Shown here: positions 10,201 through 19,370 of the stretch, in pieces | Position numbering within the stretch: position 1 is the first letter of the stretch | Layout: the number at the start of each line of letters is the position of its first letter | Program-made: the position numbers and the translations under genes | NCBI GenBank assembly: GCA_964023205.1 | Contig: OZ026847.1 | Span: forward strand, 1,438,501-1,502,500 | Origin: Lutraria lutraria | Taxonomy: Eukaryota > Mollusca > Bivalvia > Venerida > Mactridae | Reading direction: 5' to 3' | Length of the DNA stretch: 64,000 nt | The notes under the pieces: model-generated | Told to the model about the DNA's origin: nothing | The model's database searches: none | The model's input: the letters and a program-made list of their open reading frames with translations, nothing else

Positions 10201-12939
10201 CAACGTCAACAATATATACTACAAGATATAAATGTTCGTTGGAAAAATAGCTCACACGTACCTTCGAAAACACCTCGTATTTTATTCCATTTCCAACATT
10301 TTCACATAATCCTTGTGTCAGTCGATGTAGTACACATTATTCTTCACGATTATTGTCAAGTTTAAGTTTCAACCTCAACATTAACACCAAAATATCCAAA
10401 ACAATTAGCAAAATTGTCAATATTTTGCATCAGCCACATTTACAATCTATATGGTTCCCGGCTTTGTAGTATATGACTGCATCGAGTACTGAAATAATGA
10501 GAACCAGCAGGCAAAATAACATACTGGTTCTCATGTGTTCAATACGTGGTGCATTCAAACAAAGTTTATGTGTTGGGATTGACAAAAATACAAATATTTT
10601 GGTTTTTTAAAGCTCCTAACCCCAAGTGTCTGTGGTTCTGGCCTCACAATCTAGATTGGCTGTCCAGTTGTTACATTGTAAATTGTAGTATACAAAGGGA
10701 GACAACTCGGTTTCGTTTGTTTGGTTTAAATAGATGTAACTATAAATGTGGTTGTCTCTCTTCAGTTTGGAAAGTCTTCAGAATAAACAAAATACTGTGT
10801 AGTTTGTGTAAACTTAGTTCAGTTTATTAGTTCCTCCTTTTACTGACCAAGTTGTACATGTAGCTGTCTTGATCAACATGCATTGATTTTATTCCTTGAC
10901 CAAGCTTACATCGGAAAAGCATTGAGTTTAAATCCTGGTTATCTAAAGCTGAGGAAAATTAGAGCTGCACAAAATATTTCCAGAACGGTAAGTTGAGGTT
11001 TGATTGACTCCATAACTTTAGTGTGTGTTTATCTGTTGTTGAACGACCCATTCGACAGCTATGGTTATTTCAGAGTCGCCCCAGAGAAAGGCAATAAGAT
11101 ACATGAGAACTGGGCATTTATATTCCTACTCTAATTTTGAATAGTTTTTCCTGGATCTTTATCCCACCAGCTGTAAAGAAGCGATACACCCCTCACCTGG
11201 TTCTTTATCGCGCCAGCTGTAAAGAAGCGATACACCCCTCACCTGGTTCTTTATCGCGCCAGCTGTAAAGAAGCGATACACCCCTCACCTGGATCTTTAT
11301 CCCACCAGCTGTAAAGAAGCGATACACCCCTCACCTGGTTCTTTATCCCACCAGCTGTAAAGAAGCGATACACCCCTCACCTGGTTCTTTATCGCGCCAG
11401 CTGTAAAGCAGCGATACACCCCTCACCTGGTTCTTTATCGCGCCAGCTGTAAAGAAGCGATACACCCCTCACCTGGATCTTTATCCCACCAGCTGTAAAG
11501 AAGCGATACACCCCTCACCTGGTTCTTTATCCCACCAGCTGTAAAGAAGCGATACACCCCTCACCTGGTTCTTTATCGCGCCAGCTGTAAAGAAGCGATA
11601 CACCCCTCACCTGGTTCTTTATCGCGCCAGCTGTAAAGAAGCGATACACCCCTCACCTGGTTCTTTATCGCGCCAGCTGTAAAGCAGCGATACACCCCTC
11701 ACCTGGTTCTTTATCGCGCCAGCTGTAAAGCAGCGATACACCCCTCACCTGGTTCTTTATCGCGCCAGCTGTAAAGAAGCGATACACCCCTCACCTGGTT
11801 CTTTATCGCGCCAGCTGTAAAGCAGCGATACACCCCTCACCTGGTTCTTTATCGCGCCAGCTGTAAAGCAGCGATACACGCCTCATCCATTCCCTGTGAT
11901 TTTCTGAGCAAAGTATAGTCAGACTCCATGATACCGGTGATCCCATGATACCGGTGTAAACACGAATCTCGCGATATTTCCATTATAACACCATCTAGCA
12001 GACTGAATGTTTACAGGCAACTTTTCGGAAATTTTATCACTTCAATGCGTACAAAAAATTTCGTATATTTTGCTAAAATAGAACAAACTCTGATATTCAT
12101 TTATTTTACCTCCATTTCGCTCTATTTGCAGTCAGTTACTAACTAAATCCTACCCTTACTCTCCATTTTATATATTTGTCTCTTTTGCAATGAAATATTA
12201 CACAAATCTGACAGTTAATGACGTCATCAACAAATGATAAACAAATGTAATCAATTTCGGCGGGAAAAATCGAATGATGCAATAAATATTTAGTCATTTG
12301 TTTACGTGTACACCGGTTGCATGGAGTTGTCTCCCGCGACGTTCTTTCAAACATGTACTGATATTGACACTTAAAACATTGACATTTCGATAGTCAGAAA
12401 GTTTTCACCGATCATGTAGTAAATATAAGATGTGAATGAATGAGTATGTTTAATATTTTGTGTATATAAGTAGCAATTTCTTCATTTAAATGACATTTTC
12501 TATTAGTACACCGGTACCGTGGGGTCCCATCCTACTTGGCTCAGTAGTTTGCATGTGGACAAAAAAAGCATCCATAAAGTATCGGAATTGCCAAATCAAG
12601 ATACGAACCTACAACCTGTCGTTTACTGTAGGGGAAGTTAGTAGTTACAGTAATTAACTACAAGCAGATAAAGATCTACTATTGAGTTGTACAGGTCTAA
12701 CTGGTCGTCTGAAATTACAGTTTGTAGCATTCTCTGTGTCATTTGACATTAAATTTGATGGAATAGAAATGTGTCTCTTCTTGCATATCTTAGAGTTTGT
12801 AATGTGTATGTTTAATTCTCTATTGTAGGTTGCCTCATCACAGAACCGTGTATATTTGAATGCTGGCTCTTTGATGTTAAATATTCAAGATCTTGAGTTT
12901 GACAGATCAAGTGAATCATTAGCGAATAAGAAGAAGTGA
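1165..12939 (+). CDS. PHB2: Prohibitin-2, eight exons, 299 residues
   Basis: Exons are 1165-1294, 6436-6517, 7250-7329, 7918-8042, 8431-8616, 9719-9826, 10910-10987 and 12829-12939. They total exactly 900 nt (299 codons plus TGA), the same length as human PHB2. The product has an N-terminal hydrophobic segment (about residues 22-36), the PHB/SPFH domain (about 38-200, with [16 protein letters not shown] and [12 protein letters not shown]), then a charged helical region (about 200-263, [13 protein letters not shown] and [12 protein letters not shown]). PHB2 assembles with PHB1 into ring complexes of the inner mitochondrial membrane that support cristae and respiratory-chain assembly and act as a mitophagy receptor. 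A YKEL motif at residues 121-124 sits where human PHB2 has its LC3-binding YQRL. The start is set by homology and by the context AACAATGG. Seven introns are clean, and intron 6 is U12-type AT-AC. No stop or frameshift is present, so the gene looks functional. Confidence 0.97.
1679..2183. mobile_element. Non-autonomous DNA element, copy 1 (PHB2 intron 1)
   Basis: About 504 bases with long terminal inverted repeats (GGACTTATATACATACATGG and on to CGCAAC, mirrored at 2152-2180). It is flanked by the direct repeat AGCATACC (1671-1678 and 2184-2191), consistent with an 8-bp target duplication. No transposase is present. A second copy lies at 19371-20306. The 8-bp duplication suggests a hAT-like element, but the termini are not diagnostic. 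Confidence 0.8.
2184..3890. other. PHB2 intron 1, unannotated part
   Basis: AT-rich intron sequence. CAAAGACCTAT at about 2193 and ATAGGTCTTTG at about 2215 form a short hairpin. Stretches rich in TTTTCCC near 3380-3610 look like decayed repeat. No exon fits the PHB2 reading frame here. Confidence 0.4.
3891..5839. mobile_element. DNA element with CAGGGCTTGAAAA ends, carrying a nested element
   Basis: Left end CAGGGCTTGAAAATT and right end CAAGCCCTG form an inverted pair, with TAAAT on both flanks as a likely 5-bp target duplication. The right subterminal region contains the palindrome ACTAGTCCTACAGGACTAGT. About 1.1 kb of the 1.95 kb is a younger nested element (4677-5790), so the host copy is about 0.83 kb. 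No transposase is recognisable. A hAT-like non-autonomous element is the likeliest class. Confidence 0.65.
4677..5790. mobile_element. Nested DNA element with CAGTGATC ends
   Basis: The 1114-bp unit begins CAGTGATCGGGAAAG and ends CTTTCCTGATCACTG, 15-bp inverted repeats with one mismatch. It is flanked by TACTAG on both sides, a 6-bp target duplication. Subterminal copies of CAATGTGACATTTT resemble transposase-binding repeats. It sits inside the 3891-5839 element and is therefore younger. Confidence 0.75.
5886..6200 (+). mobile_element. Truncated AGTTCACC-type repeat
   Basis: Starts TTTTTAGTTCACCTGATG and shares GTTTACACTCTAGC, GATTATGGGC and GAGTTATGGGCC with the fuller copy at 9097-9633. 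It lacks the usual CCCTCTTGTT end, so it is 3'-truncated. Confidence 0.55.
6436..6517 (+). CDS. PHB2: PHB2 exon 2
   Basis: Encodes [19 protein letters not shown] and the following residues to HF, the start of the PHB domain. Acceptor TTTCAG, donor GTAATT. Enters in phase 1 and leaves in phase 2. Confidence 0.95.
6684..6702 (+). repeat. Poly-G run of 19
   Basis: Nineteen consecutive G after GGA in PHB2 intron 1. It may be a real homopolymer or an assembly estimate of a longer run. Confidence 0.8.
7250..7329 (+). CDS. PHB2: PHB2 exon 3
   Basis: Encodes [20 protein letters not shown] and the following residues to GSK. Acceptor TTGCAG, donor GTATAT. Strongly conserved with animal PHB2. Confidence 0.95.
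7918..8042 (+). CDS. PHB2: PHB2 exon 4
   Basis: Encodes [20 protein letters not shown] through RVLPSICNE, including the YKEL motif at residues 121-124. Acceptor TTGCAG, donor GTATAC. Ends in phase 0. Confidence 0.95.
8431..8616 (+). CDS. PHB2: PHB2 exon 5
   Basis: Sixty-two codons (residues 140-201) in phase 0, including [17 protein letters not shown] and [17 protein letters not shown]. This is the C-terminal half of the PHB domain. Acceptor TTGACAG, donor GTAAGA. Confidence 0.95.
8826..8983. mobile_element. Possible short element with CAGGGCT ends
   Basis: Opens CAGGGCTCGACACTAAC and closes AGCCCTG, a 7-bp inverted pair, inside PHB2 intron 5. No target duplication is visible, so it may be a truncated or internally deleted copy of a CAGGG-ended element. 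Confidence 0.3.
9097..9633 (+). mobile_element. AGCTCACC...CCCTCTTGTT element in PHB2 intron 5
   Basis: Begins TTTTTAGCTCACC with a hairpin (AGCTCACCTGATTCATCAGG and on to TGAGCT). It ends GGGCCATCATGGCCC followed by TCTTGTT, a terminal stem-loop plus short tail. There are no terminal inverted repeats and no target duplication. The structure (5' palindrome, 3' hairpin, insertion after a T run) resembles non-autonomous Helentron-type elements. Confidence 0.6.
9719..9826 (+). CDS. PHB2: PHB2 exon 6
   Basis: Thirty-six codons (residues 202-237), [20 protein letters not shown] through EAQAATL, the predicted coiled-coil segment. It ends ACACTT directly before a U12-type donor, ATATCCTTT. No GT donor fits here. 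Confidence 0.95.
9836..10054 (-). mobile_element. tRNA-derived SINE, partial, in the U12 intron
   Basis: Matches the 57095-57315 SINE in reverse orientation. The tail side reads TTATTTATTACTTCTTCGG then TTAACACCATTTTCAACATT; the head side ends AACTTCTTGATCAGTAGAAG. The first half of the tRNA-like head is missing. It starts about ten bases after the U12 donor without disturbing it. Confidence 0.6.
10074..10640. mobile_element. Foldback element in the U12 intron
   Basis: Two near-identical arms of roughly 75 bases are inverted: CACTTGGGGTTAGGAGC with CAATCCCAACACATAAAC (about 10074-10150), and the reverse complement at about 10562-10635. The spacer contains a smaller hairpin (GAGAACCAG/CTGGTTCTC, 10499-10533). 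In the transcript the arms could form a long duplex. Confidence 0.65.
10910..10987 (+). CDS. PHB2: PHB2 exon 7
   Basis: Twenty-six codons (residues 238-263) from [11 protein letters not shown] to QNISRT, the most conserved C-terminal stretch. It follows a non-canonical AC acceptor and ends with a standard GTAAGT donor. Confidence 0.94.
11157..11892 (+). repeat. 46-bp minisatellite in PHB2 intron 7
   Basis: Sixteen units of 46 bp in perfect register: the first and fifteenth-next CTTTAT lie exactly 15 x 46 bases apart. The unit reads CTTTATCGCGCCAGCTGTAA, then AGAAGCGATACACCCCTCAC, then CTGGTT. Variants are CCCACC/GCGCC and AGAAGC/AGCAGC, arranged in blocks that suggest unit-group duplication. 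No function is evident. Confidence 0.95.
12829..12939 (+). CDS. PHB2: PHB2 exon 8 (terminal)
   Basis: Encodes [20 protein letters not shown] to the C-terminus SLANKKK, then TGA at 12937-12939. The SQNRVYL motif and lysine-rich end match animal PHB2. Acceptor TTGTAG. Confidence 0.95.
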   Translation, partial: VASSQNRVYLNAGSLMLNIQDLEFDRSSESLANKKK

Positions 12940-13445
12940 ACTTAATATTTACTTTCAAGACGTAAATGTGAAAATGGAAATAAATGTGGGTTGTAATGTG
13001 AACACGATAAAATCTGGCTGTAAGTCTGTGAATATTATTGCCTGGAAAGTCAGGACAAAGGACTTCATTATTCTGAAATTATCTAGCTTTAAGAACGATT
13101 AGTGTAATCAATAATATGTTGTTCTTGTATTAAGTATAATATTATATGAATTCTACAACTGATGTAGAGAGTAACACATTGTTATCTGGCAAAGAATCAT
13201 GTATAAATTTCATTGTGGAAAGTCCGGGTATAGTGAAATATACTGAAACCTTGCCAATGTTAGTCCAGTTTAGTGTTCAGTTTCTGTTAAATACAAAACA
13301 GACCGAGTGTAGATTAAAGTTGAACTATTTACAAGAAACATTTATTTTGTTTTCCATCTATATTGTGTGTCTATGTTTTGCACTTAACGTCAACAAGTTT
13401 TGTATTGTGCATTCGTTCTTTTGCTAGAAAAGCCATAAGAATAAA
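12940..13445 (+). other. PHB2: PHB2 3' UTR with poly(A) signals
   Basis: AATAAA occurs at 12979-12984 and again at 13440-13445. The second gives a UTR of about 500 bases and is followed by T-rich sequence. Which site is used cannot be decided from sequence alone. Confidence 0.5.
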
Positions 13446-15271
13446 ATCTTCATTTAATAATATATAAGTTGTTTTATGTTCATTCCTCATTGTATATATC
13501 TCAGAGTTGTTGTAATGTGAAAAACCCAAACATGATAGAGGGTGATTTGTTTTACTGTAACTAGGGATGCTTACGGTTAATCGTTTGTTTGTCCGATTAA
13601 CAAGTGACAAAATCAGTAAACGATTAATCGAAAAGAAATATTATGAGAAAGAAAATATTAATGATAATTATAAGAAGTACCAACTAGAATTAAACTTTTC
13701 AGTCGATATGTGGATTTTAAAGAATATCTCGTGTGAATGCCAGCAGGAAATCTTTTATTAAATAAAAAAATCTTCACACTTCACTTGAATTATACACATA
13801 AAACATGCAATAAGGTAAGTTAAATACATCGACATTTATTATAACATTCAATACCTGCAAGTCTTGATCAATGAACAGAAGCAATGATTAACTACAGTCC
13901 AATCTGTGAACAAAGGTCATCCTTTAGAAAGACAAATGTTGGCCTTATTTAGGGTGTCATTTTGTTGTAAATAATAAATGACAGTTTGTAAAAATATGGC
14001 CTTTATTCACAAGGAGGCCTTTATTCTGAGGAGGCCTTCGACAGCAATGCTTATTTCAGAGCCGTAATTATGAACTAACTAGACTCATTGTGACTGTAAT
14101 TTCAATAACTGACTCGTCGAAACAAATAACATCTGCTGATGTGGACGCACAATGGTACACTCGAGACCAGAGCTAACGCATCATTACTACGTGTATACTT
14201 AATATGAATATTCGTGGATGGATTGCGTTTAAATTTGGAATAAGAATATTTCAACACATCATACATACTTGGTAGAATTTCTCTCCAATCGATCAACAAA
14301 TAAATGTAAATCGTAACAAATAAAAATATCACAGCAGAAGTAAAATTCACATAATGGCGTCAATTCTAAACCAGTCACCATCACATTGAGTGTAAATGTA
14401 TGTAGATGTTATTTGTGTTCAACATTCGTCTATACTGTATATTTGCTTATATTATACTTTTGTCATAAAACTCACAATGTTCTTACACCGCATTGTCGTC
14501 TCGGAACACGAGCAGCATACAGTGCAAATATCGTTGACACGCGTTCTATAAAAGTTTCCTTCAATTGGGTGACTCAGTCTGTGCCTAATAAGTTCGATTT
14601 TGTAAATACTATATGTTTGTATGAATGATTCGCTTTTACCTTTAATTCAATGATAAAGCATTAACATGGAACAGGGTAGATCCGATGCGGATCCAGGATT
14701 TCAGGTACGGGGTGGGGGTAATATTTACCAAAGTAGGCTAGTGATATTTCAATTGTAAGTATGGTCGGGGACTTCTGGAGTTGCGCCCCCTCCCCCATTA
14801 AATCGCTAGTGCAGATAAGTAATTTAAATGGACGCTTGATTTCAATGAGGTATCTTATAATTTAGTCAAAGTAAAATTATGACGGGTAACAACAATATAC
14901 TATGATTGCACGATTATGTAATTCGTTGTAATGATTTATTTCATATTTGATTTTATAAACGGTGTTGTCATACGTACATGTATATGTAATAACTGTGTTC
15001 AACCAGTAAGTTAATTACATATAATGAATATACCTGACCTTATTTCTATAGATGCCTCCTGCCACTTTCATATATCACGGAGAATCATAAATTAGAATGT
15101 AAATGTGCGGTCAACGATATAGAAACAAACGCAATGAGCCTGTACGTCCGGAAGACGATAATACATAATTATACAAATATACTATTCATCTGCAACCTGT
15201 TCGTTTTAAAGTAGGTACTTTTGAACATCATATTATTTTGCAGCTATAGATCGAATTATTGAGTTATTTTT
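13446..15271. other. Intergenic, no gene recognised
   Basis: AT-rich sequence after PHB2. TACGGTTAATCG... near 13570 and the GGGGTGGGGG stretch near 14710 look like decayed repeat ends. Short open frames show no recognisable motif or codon signal. Confidence 0.4.
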
Positions 15272-16953
15272 CAGGGCCCCAGCTGCACTTTAGGGGAAGG
15301 GCCCCGGGAATTTCGCGTCATTTTGAGTAAAAAGGGGAATTTCAGCGAATTTTTTCGAACTGCCTTATAACCCTGCAAGAAGCAGTTTAGCTTAAAATGG
15401 CTGTATTTAAATATATTACATACATTAATATACAATTAATCAAAGGTTAATAACTTAAGTTAGTATGCGACCTTTCCTTGACGTCATGGGTCAAAAATCG
15501 AATTTTCACCAATTGTTCTGAAATTTTGCATTGTAGTTTAGCATGTTCTTCGATTTTTGTTCGTTTTATTTTTTCTGCTTTCCGACCTGTTTCCTAGCAA
15601 AGTCACGTGTACTGTCACAGGTGTAAAATCGACGTTTTAAAATAATATGTCATCGCGCATTGTTTTTCACAAAATTGCAATATAGTAAAGTTCGAACATC
15701 ATGAATAACGTTGTTGAAAGTGTTACGTCACGCTAATATTCAACTTATTTATATCAGAACAGAACATATACTTTATTAACTTGTACAACATGTACATCGT
15801 TATAACATATATACATAATATATATATATACACAAAACCATACATATTAATCACTACACAATTACATAAATACACAGGTCATATTCTTGAGGATGAGCAC
15901 ATAACTATATTAGATATTTTACCTATTAATTAAAGTATTTTTACGATTGAAAGAAAGTTTAATAAATTTACTCAATTTTAGAACAGTATTTTTATCATTA
16001 CACTTTAACAATTCAATTAGTTTATACATACTTGTTCTTTGGTAAAAATATTTATCAATATAAATACATCTAAGATCATGAAAACATGGACATTTACAGA
16101 TAAAATGAAGCTCATCATCTATATCATTAGTATCACAATAAATACAAATACGTTCATTTCTTGATATTCTATTTGTTCCATATCTCCCTGTTTGTATTCT
16201 TAAGGAATGTGATGAAACTCGAAAACGTATATAAGTCCTTGTTTATATTAACGTCAGCCTACAATTAGCGTGATGCAACAATTTCAACAACGTTATTCAT
16301 GATGTTCGAACTTTACTGTATTGCAATTTTGTGAAAAATAATGCGCGATGACATATTAGTTTTACATTTTATAATTGCTCGTTAACATATCCGCAATATT
16401 AACATGTTATTCATTAGTTGATTGAATCTACTTTCGTTTACCAAAAATACACTGAAATATAGCTCGGGGTTAAAATTACGGGTGAAAAAAAACGGACGTA
16501 TTTTTAGTGCTTAACGTTCCGCCAGGAAAATAGTGACGACAAAACCCTATAAAAATTACATGAGCTTATTCCGCAGACAGAGAGCTTGAAGATGGTGTAT
16601 CTGAAATTACAACAGCAGTATGTTTGAACCATTTTGCATGTAAAACGTCGATTTTACACCTCTGACATTAGACGTGGCGTTGCTAGGAAAAAGGTAGGAA
16701 AACAGAAAAAATAAAACGAACAAAAATCGGAGAACATGCTATACTACAATTGTGCAAAATTTCAGAACAATCGGAGAAAAGTCGATTTTTGACCCATGTC
16801 GCAATGTGTACACTACGGTAGCGCTATGCACTGACAAACGTAGTGACGTCACGCTATGTATAGAACGCCCATGTCGTCGCGGAAAGGTCGCATACTACTA
16901 TATTATTCTAGTAGGGGAATGGGGCCGAAAAAAAACGTCAAATGAGGGCCCTG
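15272..16953. mobile_element. Foldback DNA element with CAGGGCCC ends and a LINE fragment in its loop
   Basis: Ends CAGGGCCC and GGGCCCTG. Two long arms (about 15460-15745 and 16250-16880) are partly inverted copies: CATCATGAATAACGTTGTTG on the left mirrors CAACAACGTTATTCATGATG on the right, and GTAAAATCGACGTTTTA is mirrored as well. The centre (15746-16245) is an inserted LINE 3' end. T runs flank both ends, so a target duplication cannot be measured well. Confidence 0.65.
15746..16245 (-). mobile_element. LINE 3' fragment
   Basis: Reading the - strand, 16245 to 15919 is open and encodes a typical C-terminal end of a LINE reverse transcriptase ORF: RTYIRFRVSSHSLRIQTGRY, then GTNRISRNERICIYCDTNDI, then DDELHFICKCPCF. 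The cysteine/histidine arrangement (CIYC...HFICKCPC) is the terminal zinc-knuckle-like region seen in animal LINEs. Stop TAA is at 15919-15921, followed by a short 3' tail to about 15746. Only the last ~110 codons remain, as expected for a 5'-truncated insertion. Confidence 0.75.
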
Positions 16954-17089
16954 TTTTTATTACAGAAAAACATATCAAATACATTCTAATCTCGATATGA
17001 TAAAGTTACATGGCCGATCCATTCCTATCTGACTGAATCAAAGCATTGCAGGTTTTTACATGAAACTATAAATTAGAAAACAAGAATTG

Positions 17090-17690
17090 TATTTATATTT
17101 TACCTGTAATTCTTAAACAACGGAAAAAAACACTAACATTGCCATATTCGCAATGCAATCACTTTATTCGCGAGAATAAGTTAATGGATACAATGAATTA
17201 AACATCACGAAATCTGTGCCCCCAACAAGAACCGGCATAATTTAGTCATTATTTTACCGTTAGAATTTAAACAACGTGGCAAAAATGCTTAACAATGTCA
17301 TATGCGCAACTGTTCAACGGCAACTCACGCATATTCGTGAGCATAAGCTCATGCTATCATCAACTATAAAAAGTGAACAAACTTGGATAAATATTAGTAC
17401 TTTACATATTTCTTTCCATAACAAGATAGATTCTAATAATAATTTAATTTTGCCTTTACATCTTAGAAAACGTGTAAAAGTCTCTAAAAATGTCATATTC
17501 GCAACGCAATATCATTTACTCGCGAGTTTATAATTAAGCTCGTGCATGTATGCAACAATCGGCTAGAAAAGTGAATGAAACCTATTTATATTGAGTACAA
17601 TAAAAGATTTGTTTCCAAAATTAGATAACAAGATTTGCATTTTACCTTCAAATTTTCATATTTGCAACACAATCTCATATTCGCGAGTAG
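17090..17690. repeat. Degenerate tandem repeat, about four units
   Basis: Units of roughly 150-200 bases share ATGTCATATTCGCAA, CGCAAT, then ATTCGCGAG (about 17149, 17295, 17492 and 17658). The units are strongly diverged, so this is an old array or serial insertion of one element. Confidence 0.45.
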
Positions 17691-18373
17691 GCCGGCCTAG
17701 GTATATATTAAATAATATCATATTCGCACTTAGTTAGATCGTTTAACACCATCCATTAACCATATTAACCAGGAACTATAATCAGTAATATCACTTTTAC
17801 TTCAATTAACCTCCACTAGTCATCTTCACGATATCATAAATTTCACGTACACGTGACTAGTCCGCACGAGATATTTTACCGCCACACCATTCAGTAAGTC
17901 AGCTGCAGCTAGACTTCTTAGTGCAGACTTTACGAGGAATTATCCGACACGACGATATATGAAGTTACAGGATTACATGGTCATTAGATTATCGTTAATT
18001 GTTATTAATTACCTACCACGGCATGGCCAGGTTGAGAGCATGGGTGACAAGTTGAAGTCCATGTAAGTTCAGGTTCCATGATTACTTTCAGTACTTTGAT
18101 TATTTCATTGTAGCTCGTGGTACAGTCTTGTGTGCGATTTCCTCGTGAACCAACCTTAAATTTCAACATCCAATCAGAAGCAAGAAAACATAGTTCCAAC
18201 TATGATTCCGAACTATGATTTGACCAATCAAAAACCTCCATTTTTTGGTCAGCATCTATGAAATTTCAGACATCTTGGATGTGGACGTTCTGTTCGTGTA
18301 AACTTATTGTGTTTATTTGGACTATTATTCTGATATAACCTGCATTTTATTATTCACATTTATAACGTAAAGT

Positions 18374-18425
18374 ATGATATATTGTAAATTCGTGAATTCC
18401 CACAAGTTTCGCGTTGAACTTGATG
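18374..18425 (+). CDS. Candidate first coding exon, unidentified
   Basis: An ATG opens MIYCKFVNSHKFRVELD and runs into a strong donor (GAT-G then GTAAGT). Only 17 codons plus one base, with no recognised family and no clear second exon. The upstream 18000-18300 region has gene-start character but also contains dispersed repeat. It could be chance. Confidence 0.25.
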
Positions 18426-19370
18426 GTAAGTAACCAGTGAAATTTTGTTTTTCGCATGAGGTCGACGTTAGACTAACGTTACACTGTACCTAGTCGAAGT
18501 GTCTTTGACGATGATGCTTGCATTACATTGCAGTTCATCGTCTAAAATGGTCAACAAGACATAATATGTGCACTTTCACTTTCGTTTTCAAATTATGTTA
18601 GTACAGTAATTAGCACTACTATTCGGCTTTCCGGTTGGCCGATTTTTTCGTGAAGGGCCCAAATCAATCGATCCATTATATCGGAAGGATTGCAAGACAA
18701 ATTCTAGGTTCTAGGAAATAAAATTTCTGAATGCAGTATCAAGGGCACCTGGTCCCAAGCTACACTATTTCTTTAATTAGCTTGACTACTTGAAGAATAG
18801 TACAAGATATTGTGATCAAAGTTCAAACATTCTCAGAAACTGTTACATAGTATTTATGCCGTTGACCCGTATTTTCGGGGGGTTAACAGCTTATTTTCAA
18901 GCTAGCGTCCGTGGAGTACAAATAAACGGTATTATGTACGCATCGAAACGTAGCAAAACTATGTCAAATTGCGATTCACAGTTTAAAATGTACAAAAATT
19001 CCGTGTTGAAACGAAATCGTAACGTTTTTACTTTCACTTTTGGTAGTCTGTGTCTCGCAGAAGCTGTCTCATATTTTCAGGGTTTCTGATTGGATAGCCA
19101 CGTTTCGGTAGTAACCATCACACGCGCTCTGATTCTACACTGCATACATTTAGTTTGGGGTAATCCATACACTACAGCATGAAACTTGATTTTGAATTCT
19201 CATTTGAAATAACATTTTGCATGGTCTTTTATTTTGTTGTATTATGAAACTAAGATAAAAATGTAAAAATAGATCATTGCAACGAAGTTTATGTGACTTT
19301 TGAAAGTGAATTATTATGAATTGAGCCAAATTTGTAAACAAAATGTTAACGATATCGTTAAAATAACTAA
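18426..19370. other. Intergenic, no gene recognised
   Basis: AT-rich, with one open frame of 99 codons (18790-19089) that has no recognisable motif and no splice-consistent extension. The CAGGGTTTCTGATTGG near 19079 may be a repeat edge. Confidence 0.35.

Larger units (their letters stand above)
9827..10909 (+). other. PHB2: U12-type AT-AC intron of PHB2
   Basis: The donor ATATCCTTT matches the minor-spliceosome consensus. TTCCTTGAC (10892-10900) matches the U12 branch-site consensus, with its branch adenosine ten bases before the terminal AC of CAAGCTTAC. Removing this segment joins ...EAQAATL to [20 protein letters not shown] in phase 0, as expected for PHB2. A GT-AG alternative does not work: splicing at the nearby AG (CCAAG) shifts the frame into a stop. 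The intron contains a SINE and a foldback element. Confidence 0.93.

Noticed and set aside
9690..10365. Overlapping + strand open frames after PHB2 exon 6
   Set aside because: They are read-through of exon 6 in other frames, the SINE and the foldback arm inside the U12 intron.
16225..16245. TATATAAGTCCTTG resembling the right end of the 1679/19371 elements
   Set aside because: It falls within the open LINE frame (RTYIRF), so the match is coincidental.
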